From Aquabacter spiritensis (GTDB lineage: Bacteria > Pseudomonadota > Alphaproteobacteria > Rhizobiales > Xanthobacteraceae): a DNA stretch of 64,000 nucleotides. The notes beneath the pieces are model-generated. The model was not told the DNA's origin. It made no database searches and worked only from the letters and a program-made list of their open reading frames with translations. Positions 1 to 9,600 of the stretch are shown piece by piece. The position numbers and the translations under genes were made by a program. How positions within the stretch are numbered: the first letter of the stretch is position 1; the number at the start of each line of letters is the position of its first letter. The stretch lies in the NCBI RefSeq assembly GCF_004346185.1, contig NZ_SMAI01000001.1, forward strand, positions 620,001-684,000, in the 5' to 3' direction.

Positions 1-458
1 CCTTTCCCGGCCGGCAGATCGTCTCCATGTCCGGCGACGGCGGCTTCACCATGCTGATGGGCGACATCGTCTCGCTGCGCCAGCTCGATCTGCCGGTGAA
101 GATCGTGATCTTCAACAATGGTCTGCTCGGCTTCGTCGACATGGAAATGAAGGCCGCCGGCTTCCTGAATGTCGGGACCGACCTGAAGAATCCCGATTTC
201 GCCGCGATGGCGAACGCGATCGGCATTCTTGGGATCCGGGTCGAGACCGCAGCGGACGTCAGGGGCGCCTTGCAGCGCGCCTTCGACCATGATGGGCCGG
301 CGGTGGTGGACGTCGTCACCGACAAGATGGAACTGGTCATGCCGCCGGCCATTAAAGCCGAACAGGCGATCGGCTTTTCGCTCTATGCCGCGCGCGCGAT
401 CCTAAACGGGCGCGGCGACGAGCTTCTGGAACTCGCCCGCAGCAACCTGTTCCGCTGA
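1..458 (+). CDS. poxB: Thiamine-diphosphate pyruvate oxidase/dehydrogenase (PoxB-like), 3' part
   Basis: The 5' part lies outside the window; the reading frame enters at base 3 and gives the last 151 residues. Seen: [12 protein letters not shown] followed by [11 protein letters not shown], the C-terminal ThDP/Mg-binding segment (GDG...NN), and the tail ending [21 protein letters not shown], close to the membrane-binding tail of ubiquinone-dependent pyruvate dehydrogenase PoxB. In that family pyruvate is oxidised to acetate and CO2 with electrons passed to quinone. Acetolactate synthase and sulfoacetaldehyde acetyltransferase share the fold; the FSLY...GRGDE tail favours PoxB. The next gene starts 33 bases downstream. 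Confidence 0.72.
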   Translation, partial: FPGRQIVSMSGDGGFTMLMGDIVSLRQLDLPVKIVIFNNGLLGFVDMEMKAAGFLNVGTDLKNPDFAAMANAIGILGIRVETAADVRGALQRAFDHDGPAVVDVVTDKMELVMPPAIKAEQAIGFSLYAARAILNGRGDELLELARSNLFR

Positions 459-491
459 GCGGGCGAGCAACCGCCGCCACAAAGGAGCCCC

Positions 492-3026
492 ATGCGCCGG
501 ACGGCGATCGCCCTTACGGCCGGAGGCGCGGCGATCCTTGCGATCGCCGCCCTGCTCGGCGTCCTCCTGGTCCTCCCGCAGACGGTGGAGTGGCGCCGGA
601 ACCTCGCGGGTCGGGTCCTGACCGCTTATTGGGGTGAGCCCGTGACCGTGCACGGCGGAGCGGACCTCGCTTTGTGGCCGCAGGCCAGATTCCGCTTCAC
701 CGACCTCGCCTCCACGACGTTCCAAGGCGCGCCCGTCCGGCTGGGATCGCTCGACGTGGTGCTCGCGCCGTGGCTGCGGCTACCGTTCGACCCGACCGTG
801 TTCGCGCTCAGGCTGGAAAATGGGCGCTTCGAGTTCCCCCTCACCGGGGACGAGGAAAGCGCGCCCGGCACGCTTCTCGATACCCCGGTTGCGCTGTTCT
901 CCCTGCTGCCCCGGCTGCGGCTGGAGAATGTCAGCTTCGTCCTTTCCGATGCGCAGGACGGTTGGGAATTCGACCTCAATGTCAGTCGCCTGCTCAGCCG
1001 GCTCGTCGGCAATGTCGAAGACATGTCCAGCACGGCGACCCTCAACGGCACGCCGATCACGCTCGACTTCAAGTTCGACCGCGCCCCCGCGCCGGCCGAG
1101 CCGGGTCTGCTGCCGTTCGGCGCGGTGATCGAATTTGGTGCGACAGGATTCAACGGGCGGATTAAGGCGCGCTCCCCAACGGCTGGGTTCGATCGAAATC
1201 TCGTCATGACGATGGAGGCCCACGCGACCTCCATCGCCGACCTGCTGGCGCTGGCGGGAATCGCCCGTTCCGTAGACGGGACGGCGGACCTGCGCGCCCA
1301 GCTCCTCGCGGCGCCGAACCAGATGGAGTTGCGCGGGCTCGCTTTGGACATCGACAGCTCCGAGGGGGAACGCCTCTCGCTCACCGGCGGCATTTCCGAT
1401 CTGTTCGGATTGACCGGCGTCACCCTTCGGGCGGTGCTCGATATCGATCCGACGGCTCCGCCCGCCATTTCGCCGCGCGATATCGCCGTCACGCGCATCG
1501 CGGGTGAGTTACGGGATGGATCGGACGGGCTGATGGTCGTCGACGCCACGATCGACACCAATGCCTTTTCCCAAAGCTTGCGGGAGCTCGGCCCGCTCAC
1601 CATCGAAGCCATCAAGCGCGATCCACAGGGCCATGTCGCGCTGGAGGGGATCACCCTCCTCGCCGGCCCGGAGGTCGAACCCGCCTTCCGTCTGACGGGC
1701 CGTGTCGGGGACCTGCTCGGTCTGTCCGCCATCGCATTGGATGGCACGTTCAACATCCCGCTGAAGGACGTGGTCGTCTTGCCGTCCGACACCGGCGCGC
1801 AGCTCGGCCGGCTCGTCGGCGCCGCCGCCGTGTCGGATGCGGGCGGTGAACTCGCATTCGACCACCTGTCTGCCGAATTGCGCGGCAGTACGTTGATCTC
1901 AGGCCGGATCGCGCTAGGCTCTCCGGCTGCCGGCTCGGATGCGAAAAAGGAGGCAAGCGACCTGCTCGACATCGTGCTGGCGGTCCCGAAGGTCGATGCG
2001 CTCGCAGCCGCGCTCGCCACCACCTCGCGCTTTTCCGGTCCCCTCTCGGCAAACCTCCGTCTGACCCGCCCCGACGCCACCGCCCGTGCCGAAGGGCGGA
2101 TCGACATCGGCGGCACCGAGATCGACGTGCGGCTCACGAGCCGCCTGCGCGATTCACGGCCGTTCGTGACCGGCACCCTCTCCTCTCCCGGGATTCAGGC
2201 GGAGGAACTCTTTCTCTTTGCCAGCGGCACCGAGCGCCCCCGGTTGGCCATAGCCGGCGCTCATTTGCCGGCGGACGGCAGCAAGCTCGACCTCCCCGCC
2301 TCCTTCGACATCGACATCGCACTCGACGCCAAGCGGATTGACGGAGTACGCGCTGCGGCAAGTGGGCTCAAAGCCCGCCTTCTTTTGCACCAAGGCGCCT
2401 TCAGCGCCGACCCGGTGACCGTCACGCTCGGCGGCGGCCGCATCGAGGCGGCCCTCACCTCCGACCTGCGGTCGCAAGTGCGCGCGAAGGGCAGCGGGAC
2501 CGGCTGGCCCCTCGATCGCCTGTTCGGGCGCGCGAATGGGTTTGAGATCGCAGGCACCGCCGCGGCGACTTTCGATCTGTCGGTGAGCCTGGAGAACAAG
2601 GCGCCGATCGTGACCACCCTCGACGGGCATGTGCTGGCGCGTGTGCACGACGCGAAGCTCGGCACGGGGCTTTTGGATCTCGCCGGGCTCGGCGTCCTCG
2701 GAGGGGTCTTCAACCCCGCCGTCCTGTCGGGCGAAAGCGCGCTGCGCTGTGCGCGGATCCCATTGCGCTTTACGCACGGGATCGGTCGTACGGATCCGGA
2801 CATCGTAGTTGAGACCGCAAGCGTGATGGCGGTGGCACGCGGCAGTGTGGACCTCGCCGGCGACCGCATCGATCTTGCGGTGGTGCCGCGTCCGCTCGGG
2901 GCGGGCCCGCAGATGACCGGCTATGCCTTTACCATCAAGGGGACGCTCGGCGCGCCGAGGATAGCGCTCGATGACGGCGTCCATCCGGCGGCCGCACGGC
3001 GCGCCACGAGCTGCATGTCGCCATAG
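492..3026 (+). CDS. AsmA family inner-membrane/periplasmic protein
   Basis: 844 residues. An N-terminal membrane anchor (residues about 5-30, Ala/Leu-rich) is followed by an AsmA-type start (LTAYWGEPVTVHGGADLALWPQARFRFTDL), then long beta-rich repeats of the kind expected in AsmA/TamB-like proteins, and a C-terminal AsmA_2-like region near residues 690-830. AsmA-like proteins are proposed to form hydrophobic grooves that move phospholipids towards the outer membrane. The start is supported by AAAGGAG seven bases before ATG. tamA/tamB, built on related principles, lie 1.6 kb downstream. The exact paralogue cannot be assigned. Confidence 0.75.
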   Translation: MRRTAIALTAGGAAILAIAALLGVLLVLPQTVEWRRNLAGRVLTAYWGEPVTVHGGADLALWPQARFRFTDLASTTFQGAPVRLGSLDVVLAPWLRLPFDPTVFALRLENGRFEFPLTGDEESAPGTLLDTPVALFSLLPRLRLENVSFVLSDAQDGWEFDLNVSRLLSRLVGNVEDMSSTATLNGTPITLDFKFDRAPAPAEPGLLPFGAVIEFGATGFNGRIKARSPTAGFDRNLVMTMEAHATSIADLLALAGIARSVDGTADLRAQLLAAPNQMELRGLALDIDSSEGERLSLTGGISDLFGLTGVTLRAVLDIDPTAPPAISPRDIAVTRIAGELRDGSDGLMVVDATIDTNAFSQSLRELGPLTIEAIKRDPQGHVALEGITLLAGPEVEPAFRLTGRVGDLLGLSAIALDGTFNIPLKDVVVLPSDTGAQLGRLVGAAAVSDAGGELAFDHLSAELRGSTLISGRIALGSPAAGSDAKKEASDLLDIVLAVPKVDALAAALATTSRFSGPLSANLRLTRPDATARAEGRIDIGGTEIDVRLTSRLRDSRPFVTGTLSSPGIQAEELFLFASGTERPRLAIAGAHLPADGSKLDLPASFDIDIALDAKRIDGVRAAASGLKARLLLHQGAFSADPVTVTLGGGRIEAALTSDLRSQVRAKGSGTGWPLDRLFGRANGFEIAGTAAATFDLSVSLENKAPIVTTLDGHVLARVHDAKLGTGLLDLAGLGVLGGVFNPAVLSGESALRCARIPLRFTHGIGRTDPDIVVETASVMAVARGSVDLAGDRIDLAVVPRPLGAGPQMTGYAFTIKGTLGAPRIALDDGVHPAAARRATSCMSP

Positions 3027-3059
3027 GGCGGCAGGCGCCGGAAGCCGGGCCTGCCGCCC
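3026..3059. terminator. GC-rich hairpin between convergent genes
   Basis: Perfect 11-bp inverted repeat GGGCGGCAGGC / GCCTGCCGCCC with a 12-base spacer that can itself form a short CCGG stem. It fills the 36-base gap between the stops of the AsmA-like gene (+) and the symporter (-). There is no T-tract, so it may act as a bidirectional or Rho-assisted terminator or as an mRNA 3'-end block. The structure is seen; the role is inferred. Confidence 0.55.
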
Positions 3060-3062
3060 CGT

Positions 3063-4343
3063 TCAGGCGGCGATCGCGATTTCCTCGTCGCGGTCGTCGA
3101 ATCCGCTGTCGACGTCCTCGCCTTCCCATTTCGCGACCACCGTCGTCGCGATGCCGTTGCCGATGACATTGGTGGCCGAGCGGCCCATGTCGAGGAACTG
3201 GTCGACGCCGAGGACCAGAAGCAGTCCAGCGGCCGGCAGATGGAACATGTCCAGCGTCGCCGCCACCACCACCAGCGAGCCGCGCGGCACCGCTCCCATC
3301 CCCTTGCTGGTGATCATCAGCGCCAAGAGCATGACGATCTGCTGCCCCCAGCCGATTTCGATCCCGTACGCCTGGGCGATGAACAGCACGGCAAAGGTGC
3401 AGTACATCATCGATCCATCGAGATTGAACGAATAGCCGAGCGGCAAGACGAAGGAGACGATCTTCTCGCTCACCGGCACGCGTTCGAGCTGGCGCATCAT
3501 CGAGGGATAGGCCGCCTCGCTCGACGCAGTGGTGAAGGCCACCACGAACGGCGCACGGACCAGAGAAAGCACCCGGATCGCAGTCTTGCCAAGAATCAAA
3601 TATCCGGCCGCGAACATCACGCACCAGAGGATGAAGAGGCTCAGATAGAAGGAGAAGATATACTTGCCATAGGTCAGGAGGATGCCCGGCCCGTGCTCGG
3701 TCACGATCGCCGCGATCGCCGAGAAGACCGCAAGCGGGGCGAGCGACATCACATAGCCCGTGACCTTGAGAATGACGTGGGAGCCTTCCTCGATCAGCCC
3801 GACCAGGACCTTCGCCTTGTGCCCGACCGCCGCGGCCGCGAGGCCAAACAGGATCGAAAAGATGACGATCTGCAGCACCTCGTTGTTGGCGAGCGCGCCG
3901 ACCGCGCTGTTCGGCACCGCGTGCTTGATGAATTCGGCAAGCGAGAAGGATCCGCCCTGCACCCCTGTCGCCGTGCCGGCTGCCGGCAGAGGAATGTTGA
4001 GATTGGCGCCCGGCTGCAACAGGTTGACCATCAGCATGCCGATCAGAAGCGAGACCAGCGAGGCGCTGACGAACCACACCATCGCTTTGCCGCCGACGCG
4101 GCCGATGGTCTTCATGTCGCCCATATGCGCGACGCCGGCCACGAGCGAAGTGAACACCAGCGGACCGATGATCATCTTCACGAGGCGCAGGAAAATCTCG
4201 GTGATGAGCGAGATATGGTCCGCCACCGTCGCCGCTTCGGCGGGCGCGAGGGTCGTGTTGAGGACATAGCCCACCGCGACGCCGAGCACGAGCGCGGCGA
4301 CGATGTACATCGTAAGTTTGTGCTTCACGAATTCCCCCGCCAT
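3063..4343 (-). CDS. Dicarboxylate/amino acid:cation symporter (DAACS, GltP/DctA type)
   Basis: 426 residues from the chosen ATG, the usual length for this family. It carries the family hallmarks in order: the HP1 serine-rich loop TTASSEAAYPSM, the TM7 motif FNLDGSMMY (NMDGT-like), the HP2 loop GMGAVPRGSLVV and the TM8 segment DMGRSATNVIGNG, plus about eight hydrophobic segments. The family moves C4-dicarboxylates or acidic amino acids across the inner membrane with H+ or Na+. The acidic C-terminus is DSGFDDRDEE. The frame stays open 72 codons further upstream, but that stretch has no membrane or signal character and the family starts at MAGEFVKHKLTMYI, so the inner ATG is preferred. Substrate not determined. 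Confidence 0.9.
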   Translation of the reverse strand: MAGEFVKHKLTMYIVAALVLGVAVGYVLNTTLAPAEAATVADHISLITEIFLRLVKMIIGPLVFTSLVAGVAHMGDMKTIGRVGGKAMVWFVSASLVSLLIGMLMVNLLQPGANLNIPLPAAGTATGVQGGSFSLAEFIKHAVPNSAVGALANNEVLQIVIFSILFGLAAAAVGHKAKVLVGLIEEGSHVILKVTGYVMSLAPLAVFSAIAAIVTEHGPGILLTYGKYIFSFYLSLFILWCVMFAAGYLILGKTAIRVLSLVRAPFVVAFTTASSEAAYPSMMRQLERVPVSEKIVSFVLPLGYSFNLDGSMMYCTFAVLFIAQAYGIEIGWGQQIVMLLALMITSKGMGAVPRGSLVVVAATLDMFHLPAAGLLLVLGVDQFLDMGRSATNVIGNGIATTVVAKWEGEDVDSGFDDRDEEIAIAA

Positions 4344-4635
4344 TTTAACGCGGCGGCTACCCGCACGCGCCGATGACGGCCGGCGCGCTCCCGACCGCGC
4401 CGTAATCCCGTCATCGGCCCAACCTCGCATCTTGTCAGAAATGTGTCGAGCGCCTGATATGGGCAGAAGCATCACCGCATTGAGGAAGAAACGGGCATCT
4501 CCGGTTCCGCGCGTCTCGATACTTCTCAGAGGCTTAGCCTTAGTTTTCCTTAACGACATCGGCCGTGCGCGGTGGACGGGACGACGCCCCGCCGATAAGA
4601 TCGCGCTGTCAGGCAGGCGTTTAGGCAGAGCAACG

Positions 4636-6657
4636 GTGCGCGATTGTCCTCGGCGCCTGGCGTCGCGATCTTCTTTCAGGCAGTGGCGGCCGGTCCCGGT
4701 TCAAGCGGGGCTCCTCCTCGCCGCGCTCGCCGCGCCGGCTCAGGCTCAGACCCAAACACCGCCCCCTGCGCAGCCCCAACCTCATGCCCGGCCAATCGAG
4801 GATGCGACCTTTTTCGATCAGGCGATCGCTTGGTTCAATCCCAACGCCGCCAAAACCGAGCCCGCGGCGCCGGACGCAGTGCCTTATGCCGTGACTTTCG
4901 ACGTCTCGGGCGACACGTCGGTTCGTGGCGCAATCACCGATGCCTCGAACCTCGAAAGCCTGCGCCGCACGCCGCCATCGGGCGCAGCCGGGCTGGTCCG
5001 GCGGGCGCTCGCCGACCAGAATCGGATCGTTGCGGCGCTCTATTCGGAAGGCTATTACGGCGGTACCCTGACCATTACCGTCGCGGGGCGCGCGCCCGAC
5101 GCGCCTGACGTGTTTTCCGCCATCGATGCGGCGCGGGCGAGCGGACCAGTCCCGGTGGTTGTGCGTGTAACCTCCGGCCCCCGCTTCTCGTTCGGTACGA
5201 TCCGCATCCTCGACATGTCGGGCCGTCCTCTGCCGGATCCGCCCAGGCCGAGACAATTGCACCTCGTGCCCGGCGAGCCTGCGCGGGCGAGCCGTGTGCT
5301 CGGCGCCGAAGACGTCATCGTCGACCGGCTGCGCGATGCCGGGCATCCCTTTGCCAGGATCGCGTCGAAGGACGTGGTGGCGGACCATGCCAACGACACG
5401 CTCAACGTGACCTTCCGGGTCGATCCCGGCCCAGTCGCAACCTTCGGCCCGTTCACCGTGAGCGGAACCGAAACGCTCGAACCCGGCTTCGTTGCCGCGC
5501 GCATCGACATTCGGCCGGGGGAGCCGTTTTCCCCCGAGCGGCTCACGGCATTGCGCCGGCGCCTCGCCGGCTACGAGATCATCGGCTCGGTGCGCTTCAT
5601 CGAGGCGCGGCAGCTCAATGCGCTCGGCCAATTGCCGATCGAGGTGCAGGTCAGCGAGCGCAAACAGCGTTATGTCGGTTTCGCCGCCACGTATTCAAAC
5701 ACCGACGGGTCGTCTGCCAACGCCTTCTGGGGACATCGCAATCTGTTCGGAGGTGGCGAAACCCTGAGGCTCGACGCGCAGGCGACCTGGTTCACCGAAG
5801 CGTCCGACGCGGTGCCCGATGCAGATCCGTTCGGCTACAATGTCTCGGCCACCTTCATGAAGCCCGGCATCTTCACCGCCAACGAGGATCTGGTCGCCAA
5901 AGCCGCAGTCCTGCGCGAGGTGACGAACGCCTATGTGCGCGACGCCGTCACGTTTCTCGGCGGTGTCCGGCACCGCTTCAACAACGACCTCACCATGCAG
6001 GTCGGCATCGATCTCGAGGCCTCGAAGGTCGAAGACTCCACCGGCACCGCCGATTATCCCATCGTCGGCGTCCCGGTCGACGTGAATTTCGACAACACCG
6101 ATTCGCTGCTCGACGCCTCGCGCGGCGTGCGCGCCAGCGCGACGGTCGAGCCGTTTGCCTATTTCGGCAATGACGGGGCCGGGCCGGTTCTCATGAAGGG
6201 GTCGATCTCGACCTATCACGCCTTCGACGAGGACAAGCGCTTCATACTCGCCGGCAGAGTGGCCGCCGGTTCGATCGTCGGCGCCACTTACTCCGACGCC
6301 CCGCCGCAACGCCTGTTCTATGTCGGCGGCGGCGGCACCCTGCGCGGCTACGAGTATCAGGCGGCGAGCCCGCGCAACGATCTCGGCATCATCGTCGGCG
6401 GCCTCAGCTTCTTCACCGGTTCGCTGGAGGCACGCCTGCGGGTCACCGACACGATCGGCATCGTGCCCTTCTTCGATGTCGGCGCGGCCTTCGCCTCGGA
6501 ATGGCCGGACTTTTCTGGTCTTCAATATGCCTATGGCATCGGCCTTCGCTATTATACCGCGATCGGACCGCTGCGCATCGACGTGGCCTTTCCGGGAAAT
6601 CCGGACATAGCGGGCACGAACTACGGCATCTATGTCAGCCTGGGGCAATCCTTCTGA
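4636..6657 (+). CDS. tamA: Autotransporter assembly outer-membrane protein TamA
   Basis: 673 residues from a GTG with AGGCAG about eight bases upstream. This start gives a signal peptide ending LLLAALAAPAQA-Q; the frame is open further upstream (to 4303) but that part looks non-coding and overlaps the divergent symporter start. An N-terminal POTRA region (about residues 70-370) includes GPFTVSGTETLEPGFVAARI. The C-terminal half is an Omp85/surface-antigen barrel with RNLFGGGETLRLDAQ, the VGGGGTLRGYEYQ element and a terminal strand ending GQSF. TamA with TamB helps insert or traffic outer-membrane components. Its stop shares one base with the tamB start (TGATG), so the two are translationally coupled. 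Confidence 0.88.
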   Translation: MRDCPRRLASRSSFRQWRPVPVQAGLLLAALAAPAQAQTQTPPPAQPQPHARPIEDATFFDQAIAWFNPNAAKTEPAAPDAVPYAVTFDVSGDTSVRGAITDASNLESLRRTPPSGAAGLVRRALADQNRIVAALYSEGYYGGTLTITVAGRAPDAPDVFSAIDAARASGPVPVVVRVTSGPRFSFGTIRILDMSGRPLPDPPRPRQLHLVPGEPARASRVLGAEDVIVDRLRDAGHPFARIASKDVVADHANDTLNVTFRVDPGPVATFGPFTVSGTETLEPGFVAARIDIRPGEPFSPERLTALRRRLAGYEIIGSVRFIEARQLNALGQLPIEVQVSERKQRYVGFAATYSNTDGSSANAFWGHRNLFGGGETLRLDAQATWFTEASDAVPDADPFGYNVSATFMKPGIFTANEDLVAKAAVLREVTNAYVRDAVTFLGGVRHRFNNDLTMQVGIDLEASKVEDSTGTADYPIVGVPVDVNFDNTDSLLDASRGVRASATVEPFAYFGNDGAGPVLMKGSISTYHAFDEDKRFILAGRVAAGSIVGATYSDAPPQRLFYVGGGGTLRGYEYQAASPRNDLGIIVGGLSFFTGSLEARLRVTDTIGIVPFFDVGAAFASEWPDFSGLQYAYGIGLRYYTAIGPLRIDVAFPGNPDIAGTNYGIYVSLGQSF

Positions 6658-9600
6658 TGCGGGCCCTGCGTCTCTTTTTTTGGTCCGTCCCCGTGCTGCT
6701 CGCCGGCATCGTCGTGCTGGCCGCGCTCCTCTTCGGCCTCGCCCAGACGCCGTTCGGCCGCGGCTATCTCGCCGAGCTGGCGGGGCGGCTCGCCTCGGGT
6801 AACGGACTCGAGGTGCGCATCTCGGGCCTGACGGGCTTCGTTCCGCAGGACCTGCGGGTCGAGCGGATCGTCCTGTCGGATCCGAAGGGGCGGTTCGCCG
6901 AGATCGATGATCTGACTCTGCGCTGGGACCCGCTCGCGCTGCTGTCCGGCACGGTCTCGGTCCAGACTCTCGAAGCGAGGCGGGTCGCGGTGCTGCGCGC
7001 GCCGGAGCTTCCCCCCGCGCCGTCCGCCGCGTCCGAGGGTGGGCTGCCGGCCCTGCGCGTGGTGGTGGACCGCCTCGCCGTGCCCGACATCGCCTTGTCC
7101 GAGCCGGTGCTGGGCAGCCCGGCCCGCTTCGGCTTCGAGGGAGGGGTCCGGCTGATGGAGCCGGCGCGCGGCCTCTCCATGCGCTTCGATCTGGAGCGCC
7201 GCGACGCCGAGGGGCGCCTCACCGGCACCGTCCGCTATGCCCCGGAGGGGCGCCAGCTCGACGTCGACCTGACCGGCCACGAGCCGCCCGGCGGTGTGCT
7301 CGCCCGGCTGGCGCGGCTGGAAGGCCTCCCTGCGATCGATGCGAGCATCAAGGGCAGCGGCACCCTGGACGACTGGCGCGGCACGCTCGCCGCCTCGGCC
7401 GGGGTCGGCATCCATCTCGACGGCACCGCCGCCATCGCCGCCTCCGGCGACGCGCATGTCGTCACTCTCGCGCTCAACGGCGCGGTCGCGCCGGCGCTGC
7501 CGGAGGCCCTCGCGCCATTGTTCGAAGGCGAGACCGCCCTGCGCGCGGAGGCCCAAATCGGCTTCGATCTCGCGCTCGATTTGCGCCGCTTCGTCTTGAC
7601 CGCCGCCGGGGCGTCGGTCGAGGCAAGCGGAAGCCTCACGGCGGCGCGTGTCGCCGACCTCGCTTTCGCCGTGACGCTCGGCGATGCCGCGCGCTTTTCC
7701 GCCCTCGCCCCGGACGTGACCTGGGCCGAGGCGCGGCTTTCAGGTACGCTCAGGGGCACGCAGGACGCCCCGGTCCTCGCCGCCATGGTCACGGCGCGCG
7801 ACGTGGCCGGCCACGGCTATGCCGCTGGGACCCTCCAGGCCACCGCCGCCACCGCGCCGGCTCCCGCCGGACCTTTGGATCTCAGCGCCACGGTGACGGC
7901 GGATCGCCTCTCGGCGCGCGATCCGGGCGTTGCCCAGGCCCTCGGCACCTCCGGCACGGTATCGGTGCGTGGCATCTGGCAGCAAGGCGCGGAGCCGACT
8001 CTGACCCAAGCGGAGGCCCGGCTCGCTGCGCTCGACGTCACCTTCGCCGGCCGCGCGAGCCAGAGCGCCATCCGCGGCACGCTCGACGTGACGCGCCTCG
8101 ACCTCGCGGCCTTCGCGCCGCTCGCCGGACGTCCGCTGAAGGGGATCGTCGCGGTCAAGGCGGACGTGACGCGGACCGGGGCGGACGGGGCCATCGCCCT
8201 CGCAATGACCGGCACCTCCCAGGGACTTTCGACCGGCGAACCGGCGCTCGACGGGGTGGCCGGCGGCGATGCCAGCTTCTCCGGCGGCCTGTCCTACGGA
8301 CCGGACGGCTCGCTCGCCGTCCGCGACCTCAAGGCGGCCGCCCCCGGGGCGACACTGGCAGTTGACGGGCGCATCGATCCCGCGACCGCCAATCTCAAGG
8401 GCATCCTCGACCTGCCCGACCTGAAGCGGCTCGACCCGCGCCTTGAAGGCGCGGCTCGCGCGCAAGCGACCTTTTCCGGCCGCCTCTCCGCGCTGGACGT
8501 CGCCGGGCAGGTGGCCGTGCCGCACGGCGCCGCGATGGGACGGCCGATCCGCGATCTGGCGCTCGACTTCACCGCCAGCGACCTCACCGGCCGGCTCGGC
8601 GCCACCGCGCGCCTGTCGGGCATGGTCGGCGAGAAGCCGGCGAAGGGCAGCGCGCGTCTCACGACCGCCGCCGACGGCACACGCGCGATCTCCGACCTGG
8701 ATTTTGCGATCGGCTCCGCGCGCCTGACCGGAAACCTGTCCGCCGCACCGACCGGCCGGCTCGCCGGCTCGCTCGCCTTCTCCGCCGCGAACCTCTCGGA
8801 CATCGCCCCGCTGGTGCTCGACGAACTCGCCGGGCGTGCGGAAGGCACGGTGATTCTCACCGAACAAGGCCGGGCGCAATCCATCGCCGTGAAGGCCCGC
8901 CTGACCGACGTGGTCGCGGCCGGCCAGAGCGTCGCGGCGGCGCAACTCGATTTCGCCATCACCGATCCACGGTCCGCCGCCGCCGTCTCGGGCACGGTGG
9001 AGGCCACCGGCATCGCCGCCGGCGCAACGACGGTGGAGCGGCTGCGCCTCGTTGCGGCGCCCGCAGACGGTGCGACCCGCCTGACTCTCGACGCAACCGC
9101 CCAAGGCGCAGCGATCACCGCGACCGGCCGCGCCGTAACCGTGGGCGACGCACCGAGTTTCCGCCTCGAAACGCTGCGGGTAACCCGGCAGGGCGTGGCG
9201 GTCGCTCTCTCCGCCCCGGCCACGATCACTTATCGCGATGGCACAGCGATCCTCGATCGCCTGGCGCTCACCGCCGGAGGAGGCACGATCACGCTTCAGG
9301 GCCGGATCGGCCAGACTATCGAGGCCACCCTGGACGCGCGCGGGCTGCCACTGTCTTTGGCCGATCTCGCCCAGCCCGGGCTCGGCCTCTCCGGCACGCT
9401 CGCCGCCACGGCGCGGATCACCGGGACACCGACTGCGCCGAACGGGCGCTACGACGTCACGGTCACTCGCCTGACCTCCGCCGACATCGCCCGAGCCGGA
9501 GCGGGCCCCTTCGATATCCGAGTCAACGGCAATCTCGCGGACGGGCGGGCGGGCGTGAACGCGGCGGTATCCGGCCCGGCTCTGTCGGGCGTCGCGATCA

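Noticed and set aside
4344-4559. 72-codon N-terminal extension of the symporter
   Set aside because: No signal or membrane character; family start and length fit the inner ATG.
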